Shown one piece after another: positions 31,424-38,322 of a stretch of 38,322 bases of DNA. Made by a program: the position numbers and the translations under genes. Under the pieces are notes generated by a model that was given only the letters and a program-made list of their open reading frames with translations, made no database searches and had not been told where the DNA came from. The stretch is from Beverwykella pulmonaria. Its lineage: Eukaryota; Ascomycota; Dothideomycetes; Pleosporales; Melanommataceae. Location: contig BCHH01000005.1 in the NCBI GenBank assembly GCA_001599595.1, positions 3,160,801 through 3,199,122 of the forward strand, written 5' to 3'. Positions within the stretch are counted from its first letter, which is position 1; each line of letters starts with the position of its first letter.

Positions 31424-31939
31424 TCTGGAATACTCATAGTGACGATGCATTGATCTGATTTTATTGTCTATTTTCATGTTTCGTTTCTATTCCCTCGACT
31501 TCCTGTCCATGGATTCGCTTGCTTGACTTAACTTTCTTAGGATATTGTTTATGATTAGATTTCTTTTCTTTTCTTAGTTTGCGTCCTCTTTACTTCGTCC
31601 ACTACTTTTGTAGAATTTTATCTTATTCTAGGGGTAAGATAGGCTGTAGCATTGATGATTTTAACAAAAATCCAAAATTTTGTTAATGTGCATGTACGTT
31701 ATTTATCGCATTTAGAGGTATAAACTTCGGCATTACTCTTTTACTGTGTCCTTGCATCTTAATCTAATCTTTACACAGATACTTACTATATAGAAGAATT
31801 TACTTGGTGTGACGACATTCTGGCCCAGCAGGATCGAGGTAACCCGGGCTCTGCCCGGAGGCCACCCAGGCTACGGCCGCCAGGTGACATAGTCTACGGC
31901 CTCACGTGCTCGTCCTGTCCACTCCACGCAATCCCTTAT
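31424..31939. other. Intergenic, T-rich 3' region then GC-rich block
   Basis: The first 300 bp are T-rich and are likely the 3' end of the secreted-protein gene. A GC-richer block at 31830-31920 precedes the LTR. No gene is seen. Confidence 0.5.
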
Positions 31940-32366
31940 TGTAACGGCACAGGATATCAGAACGATCGGATTTGGGTGCGAATCACTACCGAAGGCGTAT
32001 GGGAGTGCACGAGTGATAACGAATACCCAAGCTAGAATTGACACCTATAGGCCGGGTACGAAAGGATATTCAAAAGCTACCTGATCTAACTAACGAAACG
32101 ACTGGCTTATATACACAAAGAGAGATGAGAGATAACGAAGCCGAGGTACTATAGGTTCGGATCAGGACCTGTTTCGGAGTTGCATCAGGAGCTGGTCAGG
32201 AGCCGAGGTAATACAGGTTTGGATATGGATATAGCCTGTATCGGAGTTGACTGGGGACCAGGTCGGGAGCCGAAGTCCTACCAGTTCGGGTAGGAATAGG
32301 ATCTGTATCGGGGTCGGGCAGGGAGCGGTTTGGTCGCGTGATGGAACGATTGTTCGAATCGTTACA
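31940..32366 (+). mobile_element. LTR of a retrotransposon (427 bp), copy 2
   Basis: It begins TGTAACGGCACAGG and ends TTCGAATCGTTACA, so TGTAACG and CGTTACA form a perfect 7-bp terminal inverted repeat. It matches 5798-6224 over its full length in the same orientation. The 5-bp flanks (CTTAT and CCTCC) differ, and LINE-derived sequence starts within a short distance on the right. It is a solo LTR without intact target duplication, or one end of a rearranged element. Confidence 0.87.
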
Positions 32367-32399
32367 CCTCCCACCTATCAACCTACAAGCAGAAAAGCT

Positions 32400-33796
32400 G
32401 TGTTAGCAATACGCAATTAGAACCCTTTCCTTTGCAGACAACTATCCTGTTAGGGCAGAGATACACAGACAACAACACCAAAGAATCTCTACTTAGCTAG
32501 AGGCACTAGCTAGCAGGGTATTAAAGGTACAGAACCGAGAAAAGGTGTCTATGTTAATGGCAAAGCCATGGAGCAAATCAGTCACAGCATATGCTACTAT
32601 TGCTTTCTCTAACAAAAGCAAAAGTAATACAGCAAAGCAACAAAAAGAATAGCTAGCAAGCCTACCTATTTAGTTAAATCTACCTTCTCTACCTATCCTT
32701 ATATATACAGATGGGTCTAAGAAGAACAAGGATGTAGCAGCAGGCTTCTGCCAAATCACCACACAAGGAAGATACACACAGTCCTAGGACAACAACTAGA
32801 GATTATAGACACAGAGCTTATAGCCATCTTTAAAGCTCTCCACAATCTCTATTAACAAGACACATACAACCAGGAAATCCACGTCTTTGTAGATAGTCAA
32901 GCTGCTCTAAAAAGACTAAAAACAATCTCCCTAGCAGGAGGACAACAAGTCTGTCACAAAATTACAGAGCTGTGCAGGCAGCTAACTATACAGGACAACA
33001 AGGTCTATAGAACCTGGGTACCAGGTTATGAAAACATCCAAGGAAATAAGCATGCAGACAGACTAGCAAAGGCTAGCCTACAAAGGAAAGCAAAGGACCC
33101 GCCTACCTCACTAAGCTACCTAAGGACTAGAGCTAAGGGGACTATCCTAGCTAAGTGGAAACAAAGCTGGCAACAGGCAAAGAAGGAAGTTGTAAGGGGC
33201 CAGGTGCTCGAGGAGCCAATGTAGTGCCAGAAGAATACTTATGAATTTGATGCAGAGTCTCGGAGGTTTGGAACCTCAGCTATATACATGGAATGTGCTT
33301 AGTCACCCGACCAGAGGTCCCGAGGTCTGTGGCATCCCGAGGTCTGCGGCCTCCCGAGGTCTGTGGCCTCTTTCATCTCGGAGGTTGGAAACCTTAGCCA
33401 TATACGTGAAATGTGCTTAGTCACCCCGGCCTGAGGTTCCGAGGTTCACCAACCGAGTATTCCTGAGGTCTGTAGCCTCTTACAGAAGTGAAGGGAAAAC
33501 TGTATTGAACACACGTGCAAGACAACCCTAGACTGTTGCTAAAACTACAACAACTCTGTGGTCCTAAAAAGACACAGGCGGCCTACTTTCAACTAAAGCT
33601 AATAGGAAAAGGCTTCTTCAAGCAATTTTCCAAGGCAATAGGTAAGGACGACAAAGGAGAATGCTTTGGCAATTGCCATGCTCTGCAGACACCTAAGCAC
33701 CTTCTCTTCCACTGCAAGCACTATGCAGAACAGCGAAAAAGGATGGCAAAAGCGTTAAAAACACGTCCTACCCTGCCCAAACTGTTCAACTCTTAA
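32400..33796 (+). pseudogene. Tad-like LINE retrotransposon remnant (RNase H to C-terminus)
   Basis: The plus strand carries the 3' part of a non-LTR retrotransposon polyprotein. Near 32707 TDGSKKNK opens an RNase H domain, followed in shifting frames by IDTELIAIFKALHNLY, VFVDSQAALKRLK and VYRTWVPGYENIQGNKHADR. These are the catalytic-region motifs (DGS, TEL, DSQAA, GNxxAD) of LINE RNase H. After an inserted solo LTR, the C-terminal part contains CFGNCHALQTPKHLLFHC, the Cys/His motif typical of Tad-clade tails, and ends at 33796. Stops and frame changes interrupt the domain and no reverse transcriptase is in the window. It is dead. Confidence 0.82.
33191..33484 (+). mobile_element. Solo LTR (294 bp) with 5-bp target duplication
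   Basis: The insertion starts TGTAAGGGGC and ends CCTCTTACA, giving TGTAAG/CTTACA termini. It is flanked by GAAGT on both sides (33186-33190 and 33485-33489). Removing it and one GAAGT restores the LINE reading frame across the junction, which confirms the boundaries. Inside are repeats of the type CCCGAGGTCTGTGGCCTC and a duplicated GAAATGTGCTTAGTCACC-type block. Confidence 0.88.
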
Positions 33797-35352
33797 ATAG
33801 AAAGAACAGCCCTCACTGTCTTTCTACAGGAGACAGAGATAGTGACAGCAAGGTGGATGTTAGCAGCAGGGGATATTTGATGTCCAACTGGATGCTTATC
33901 CTCACCCTAACTATTACCATTACCCATACCCATCCACAACAACAATTGCTAGAAGCAATAGGAGCCCGCGTAGGGCCTACTACGACGACGCGAAACACAC
34001 ACACACTACCTTTCCTACTATTTTCTTTTGTAGCTAAAATAGCTACTGCGGTTACTACTAGCTTTTGATCATCCTAGCAAAGAGGGTTGTAGCTAGATTG
34101 GTGGCCGCGCTCCATAGCCCTAGTGGCTGCATGAGCATTATTGTATTTAGATTAGTAATTGTGATGACGAGCACGGTCTTCACTATCGTGGATGCGCGCA
34201 GGCAAATGAAAGGATAAGTAGGCTCTATTTCAATTACACTAAGATAGAGCGAGAAGAGGTTCTCAGGGAGAACGATCCTATATACAGAAGGGTATGGTCC
34301 GGGCCGCGGCCGACCAAGCAGGTTCTGAAAGGGCGGTGTGACATGGCGCGCCCACGTTGTTCGACGTGGTCGAGCTGAGCGTGCGCCATGATCGCATCCG
34401 ATGCATGTTCCTGGGATGCTCGTTGTTGAGCTCACCGCCTGATGCCCTTACCTCTGATGCGTGGTCATGTGACGTGTGGTTGAGCTGCCGAGCAGCACCG
34501 TCACAGTAATAGCCATCTACAATATAAATGATTTAAAAAAAAAGAATTAGGTTAATATCCCTTACGGGGTTGCGAGAAACACTCCGTAACGAGAAATACC
34601 ATCGGTACCTAGACTTCGAACCAAGCTCACTCTGTCCACGCTGTAGTAAATTATCTAATTTTTCTGATGGATATGTAATAGGTTCTTATAAATAGGCCTA
34701 CCTATTTTTACTAAAAAATTACACTTATGTTAGCACCTCTGCACCTATTATTCAAAGAGCTTTGTCATTATCTATGGTATAAATACTCTACTACAACTCT
34801 TTTATTAGATTTAACGTTATACCTTGTTAAAAATTTATATATTCTCTTAGTAGGCTTCTCAAAATCCTATTCAGGTGTTATAACGCCATTTTAAGCTCTA
34901 TTGCTGCTGAGGTGGACCGATCTGTGCAGCACAGCTACCCTGGTAGGTACTTCTGAACACAAAAATGGACGAATCTGGTTAGTGCAGCCGCTTAGCTCCA
35001 TTTACAGAGCGTATTTTATCTTATATAATCTTTTCACGTGATATGGTTGTGCGGAAGCTTGAAAACCGCTTATCTCTGCTGACTCTACACATAAAGACTG
35101 TGTAAGCAGGACACTATGTCACGTGGATATGCCACTGACTAATCACTCCGTCATATATATCACCTGTACACATCTCACACACATCTCACACACAGACATA
35201 CAATACATATCTTCATACACTCTCCTTCGCACTCCAGCTTACAGACTGCTCTTTGCCATTATAGATAACTCAAAACCAGTCTATTGCATTGCGCCATAAG
35301 TCAATAAAAACTAAATCTAGTATACAGATCTCTAATTTCTCTAGCGGTAATC
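33797..35352. other. Gene-free, AT-rich decayed sequence
   Basis: No gene can be supported. A minus frame at 34058-34435 and short plus frames show no domains. 34520-35060 is strongly AT-rich. A second copy of the 93-150 repeat starts at about 35186. Confidence 0.5.
35186..35244 (+). repeat. Dispersed repeat, copy 2 (see 93-150)
   Basis: CACACAGACATACAATACAT through CTCCAGCTTACAG matches 93-150 in the same orientation, again preceded by CA-rich simple sequence. Confidence 0.75.
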
Positions 35353-35680
35353 TTAGTATATTCGTACCACCGGAGCAACCTGTTCGCATGTCCATACCAT
35401 TAAGTTCGGTTCTGGTACATTTGTCTCTAAAGCAGGAGCAGGAGAAGGAGAAGGAGAAGAAGTAGGAGCAGCACTAGTACCAGCAGCAGCAGCACTCTTA
35501 CGCTTCCGACCGCGTGTACCTATTCCTTTCGCCCTAGCCTCCTGCCTCGCAGCTCGCTCCACTCGTGCTTTTATAAGATTCTTGTAGCTCATAATCTTCG
35601 CTTTGTCTAATACTATAGGCTTTGTTGACCGGCGTACTTTAGCTTCGTTGTTAACTCTATACAGAAATCGGATTTATTCT
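35353..35680 (-). pseudogene. C-terminal tail of a pogo/Fot-type DDE transposase
   Basis: On the minus strand about 35680-35353 encodes VRRSTKPIVLDKAKIMSYKN, then a basic stretch ending RGRKRKSAA, a Ala/Ser/Pro-rich segment and a terminal APVVRIY. This is the characteristic tail of fungal pogo-family (DDE-1) transposases: KAKVMSYEDL.., GKRGRKRKSA.. and a final VARMY. The DDE domain itself is not present in recognisable form, so only a 3' fragment remains. Confidence 0.7.
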
Positions 35681-36428
35681 TCCTAAAGCGCACGCTTGGC
35701 GAGTAATATATTTAAAGTATTTATAAGCTTTTACAGATGTTTCTGCAGGCGCCAGCTGCTTATACTATCAAGTATATGTACATCCTGCTTGATAAGACGT
35801 TGTAAAGATACTACACCCTTAGACGTCCTTAGTGTAACTGGAGTTACTAGCCTTGAGGAAAGAGAGAGAGAGAAAGAGGGGTCTTTTCAACTACTATTAT
35901 AATTTAAATATACGCTATGTCGAGAGTATTGTGCTATAGGAAGTCGTCTGTAATAGCTACTAGCCGCCGAATGCACGAAACGTTACACTATCAACTATAC
36001 CATCCGTGGACTATTATGACATCATCCAATATTGATTTTGAGTTAGTCACTCACAAGTTTACCTAGAATTTCTGCGAGATGTCATCACTGGCGTGATTAG
36101 GAAGCGGGCGTGATTAGGAAGCGGGCGTGATTAGGAAGCGGGCGTGATTAGGAAGCGTCTTCCGGAGGACGAAGACGATGAAATATTCGCCTGACATCAG
36201 CCACGCTTTCTCTAACCAAATCTTGTTTATTAATCAATTTCCATGACAGTGCTAACGTTACGAAAATCTAATGGACGGTATATTTCAGGCATATCTATAG
36301 ATTATATCGGATCCTCGAGTATGTATTCTGTATACCGTGCATAACTGGCTCACGACACAGGAATAGATGGCTGCTTAGCAACCCATGGAACGTCTTCCCC
36401 TGGCAAGCTGCTCGGCTTGATCGCAAAA
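35681..36428. other. Intergenic with short tandem repeats
   Basis: No gene is seen. A GA-rich run lies at about 35860-35880, and a 17-bp tandem repeat is listed separately. The right end is the 3' region of the RidA-family gene. Confidence 0.5.
36091..36158 (+). repeat. 17-bp tandem repeat, four copies
   Basis: Four units of GCGTGATTAGGAAGCGG occur; only the last base of the last unit differs. It is non-coding. Confidence 0.95.
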
Positions 36429-36905
36429 TCAAGGGCCCAAGTGAGCTGCGACCTCAATCTCCACCTGCATGTTCTCGTATGCCAATTTCTCCACGCCAAT
36501 GCCAGTTACGATTGGCCGATGGTTTGGACAGTACTTTTCAATATTGCGAACCAAGTGCTCGACGGCTTCGTCTCGCCATGGGGCTGAGTAACAGCGGATC
36601 TTATAGACCTGCTCCCAACCCTTACCACCCGCCTGCTGCAGGGTGATCTCAACGTTCGCAAATGCTTGGTCGAACTGCTTGCCTAGGTCGGTTGATATTT
36701 CCTCGGTGATAGGGTCCCATCCGCCTGTTTTCTTGTTAGGTCCCGTATAATCTGACAACTTCAAAAACACTCGAACTTCTGCGGCTCGCTGGGACTTACC
36801 TTGGCCTGAGATTTCAATGATGTCTCCGACGCGAACCGCCTGGCTATAGCCGCTTGAGTGGCTCTCGCCATATCCCTCGTAGTTACTGTACTTCAGATGA
36901 GACAT
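36429..36905 (-). CDS. RidA/YjgF/UK114 family protein
   Basis: Exons 36905-36800 and 36724-36429 encode 133 residues, the normal RidA size. The 75-bp intron has a GTAAGT donor, a CTAAC branch site and a CAG acceptor. It is in frame and open, so an unspliced reading would wrongly add 25 residues between SGQG and GWDP. Spliced, the protein reads ..DIIEISGQGGWDPITEE... and ends ..GVEKLAYENMQVEIEVAAH, both family hallmarks. RidA enzymes hydrolyse reactive enamine/imine intermediates from PLP enzymes; fungal members of this subgroup are poorly studied. The classical RidA Arg that binds the intermediate's carboxylate appears to have a counterpart in the IRCYSAP region, but I cannot verify equivalence. 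I chose the ATG at 36905 because it starts the conserved domain; one at 36959 would add 18 residues. Confidence 0.93.
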   Translation of the reverse strand: MSHLKYSNYEGYGESHSSGYSQAVRVGDIIEISGQGKSQRAAEVRVFLKLSDYTGPNKKTGGWDPITEEISTDLGKQFDQAFANVEITLQQAGGKGWEQVYKIRCYSAPWRDEAVEHLVRNIEKYCPNHRPIVTGIGVEKLAYENMQVEIEVAAHLGP

Positions 36906-36992
36906 AGTGATTGAATACGTGAAGACTATTCGGATGGGCGATGTCGTAGGAAGATGCAATGATGTGAGGGAAAGTCACAGCTCGACCTTCAT

Positions 36993-37001
36993 ATTTATAT
37001 A
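36993..37001 (-). promoter_or_regulatory. Probable TATA box of the RidA-family gene
   Basis: TATATAAAT on the minus strand is about 90 bp upstream of the chosen ATG at 36905, which supports that start region. Confidence 0.5.
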
Positions 37002-37257
37002 TCTGCACGCGGAATATAGACATGACAAATAGTGGGCATAAAGTTCGAAAGGTCAAAGTCTAATTGCCATTTTCTAATGTTTCGTCCGTTACTTTGTCCG
37101 ACGTTGCTCCGGCGTACGCTCTGGCGCATCGGGCAAGGGCTCCTTTTCGCAGAAGGAGCGAGGCTAGTTCTTGCCGCCAAGCATCACTAGTGTCTCATGT
37201 GATTGCCACGTGATCACGACATTACCACGTGATCACTACATTCTATATACTCCCAAG
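37002..37257. other. Intergenic with paired CCACGTGATCAC
   Basis: No gene is seen. CCACGTGATCAC occurs twice (about 37207-37218 and 37229-37240), with an E-box-like CACGTG core. Confidence 0.5.
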
Positions 37258-37488
37258 AGTAAGCAAACTGGCAACAATTCAAGCAAGGAAAATTAAAACG
37301 CAAAACGTACATTACAAAAATCAACAAACACATGCGCACCTGTGAATAATAACATACCAACACAGAGCAAGGTTTAAATGCAGAAAGCAGATATAAGCAA
37401 ACCAGCAACAATTCAAGTGCGGAAAATGTAAATCCAAAACGCACATTGCAAAATTAACAATATACTAACATAGAGCAAGATTTAAAGT
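37258..37488 (+). repeat. Diverged direct repeat of about 100 bp
   Basis: Two copies, about 37258-37380 and 37392-37488, share GCAACAATTCAAG, GAAAAT.., AAAACGCA/ACATT..CAAAA and AACATAGAGCAAG-like stretches. Differences are substitutions and one indel. Frames over them are A-rich and not coding. Confidence 0.75.
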
Positions 37489-37679
37489 TATAATATCTTA
37501 CAGCGTCCTTATTTTTGCAACGTACAGCAAACAGTTTAAAAGGAAAAGTGACAAATTTATTAGCTCTATATAAACGCTTTCTAAATGTGTTTGAAATGCG
37601 TTCTTAGCATGTTCCTTAATGACTGTTTTTTAAGAAAAGTTTATTTAATCTTTGCATTCCCTTTATATAGACTTTATTA
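37489..37679. other. AT-rich sequence, nothing recognised
   Basis: No gene, repeat or RNA gene can be supported between the direct repeat and the MITE. Confidence 0.4.
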
Positions 37680-37843
37680 CAGTCAACTCCCATTTATACA
37701 ATCTTTAATTAGCTACTTAACCGTTCGCGCGTCCTAACCAAAATTAGTTAAAACCAAAGATTAACGCTCTCAATAGCCAGATAATTCAGATATCTAATCA
37801 AAATTGCCTGTCAAAATTGTATTGCATAACTGGGAGTTGATTG
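37680..37843. mobile_element. MITE with 23-bp terminal inverted repeats and TA duplication
   Basis: The left end CAGTCAACTCCCATTTATAC and the reverse complement of the right end, CAATCAACTCCCAGTTATGC, match at most of their first 23 positions. The 164-bp element is flanked by TA on both sides (37678-37679 and 37844-37845), the target duplication of Tc1/mariner/pogo elements. It has no coding capacity. Confidence 0.82.
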
Positions 37844-38197
37844 TATATAAATTTAGCTGTTGTTTTACCACTTTTCAAGTGAAGGCTGAGTATTATCTTC
37901 AATCTTACTAAAAACATGTTAAAAACATGTTAGAAGCGTATTAAAAATAGGTTCTAAACGTGTTTCTAGTAAGGTTAAAGATTATACTTTAACGTCTCTT
38001 TTATATTAGTAAAGTTATTGTCGGTATACCGGCTACTCGGCCTACTGCGGTAGGTCGGAGCGGTAAGGTGAAATGGACACGAACCTGCTCAACCTACAGT
38101 CAACCGTAATGGTGTTGCTGAGCGTGAGCTGAAGATTCCTGGGGCAGTAACTGGAAGGAACTGGTTGCTGCGGGGGGGTTGGCGGAAGGGGTTTTGC
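37844..38197. other. Intergenic, no gene seen
   Basis: AT-rich to about 38020, with several ACATGTTA/ACGTGTTT-like short repeats at 37915-37965, then GC-richer. No gene is recognised. Confidence 0.4.
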
Positions 38198-38319
38198 GAT
38201 CACGGTCACGACCGTGTATCGACTTCTGGATCACGGTCACGACCGTGTATCCGTTTCGGGGGTGATCACGATCACAATCGGGTATCGGTTTGGGGGGATC
38301 ACGATCACAATCGTGTATC
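38198..38319. repeat. Palindromic 23-bp repeats, four copies at 31-35 bp spacing
   Basis: Copies begin at 38198, 38229, 38264 and 38297. Each has GATCAC at the left, GTATC at the right and an internal inverted repeat: CACGGT-CACG-ACCGTG in copies 1 and 2, and CACGAT..ATCGTG-type in copies 3 and 4. Linkers are G-rich and variable. The array may continue beyond the right edge. Confidence 0.85.
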
Positions 38320-38322
38320 CAT

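Noticed and set aside
38198..38319. CRISPR array
   Set aside because: Regular spacing of palindromic repeats superficially fits, but spacers are 8-12 bp, the genome is fungal and no cas gene is present.

Overview
This window is nuclear DNA of a filamentous ascomycete (Pezizomycotina). Three things show this: short introns of about 47-104 bp with GT..AG ends and CTAAC/CTGAC-like branch sites, a Zn2Cys6 transcription factor, and an iterative highly reducing polyketide synthase. A secreted endopolygalacturonase fits a plant-associated lifestyle. A Dothideomycete is plausible but is inference only. Compact genes alternate with long, AT-richer, transposon-rich stretches.

Layout. 1-5.4 kb: a 15-bp microsatellite, a two-exon endopolygalacturonase (minus) and a probable six-exon gene (minus) for a 543-residue membrane protein with ten EEVER repeats. 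5.4-16 kb: a mobile-element graveyard with a 427-bp LTR, inverted tRNA-like repeats, two copies of an unidentified transposon 3' end and several minisatellites. Embedded in it are one apparently intact AhpC/TSA-like thioredoxin-fold gene and relics of an NLR-type gene and a cytochrome P450. 16-27.3 kb: the core of a secondary-metabolite locus, a Zn2Cys6 regulator followed on the same strand by a six-exon, 2600-residue HR-PKS (KS-AT-DH-MT-ER-KR-ACP, no release domain). The promoter between them carries a perfect CGG-N9-CCG inverted repeat. 27.3-29.7 kb: decayed repeat-like sequence. 29.7-31.4 kb: a 513-residue secreted protein of unknown function with a perfect 18-bp palindrome (CGG-N10-CCG) just upstream of its TATA box. 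31.9-35.7 kb: a second copy of the 427-bp LTR, a Tad-like LINE remnant interrupted by a 294-bp solo LTR with a perfect 5-bp target duplication, and the tail of a pogo-type transposase. 36.4-36.9 kb: a RidA-family gene (minus). The end holds diverged direct repeats, a MITE with TA duplications and palindromic repeats whose copies differ mainly by C/T and G/A changes.

How the genes fit together. The regulator and the PKS form a natural pair: the PKS would make a reduced, probably C-methylated chain, and the adjacent regulator is the obvious candidate activator. No intact tailoring or releasing enzyme lies in the window. The nearest candidate, the P450, is truncated at its N-terminal side and has lost the Arg of its ExxR motif. 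The locus is therefore either a minimal cluster or one eroded on its left side by mobile elements. The other intact genes (pectinase, Prx-like, secreted protein, RidA) show no evident pathway link to the PKS.
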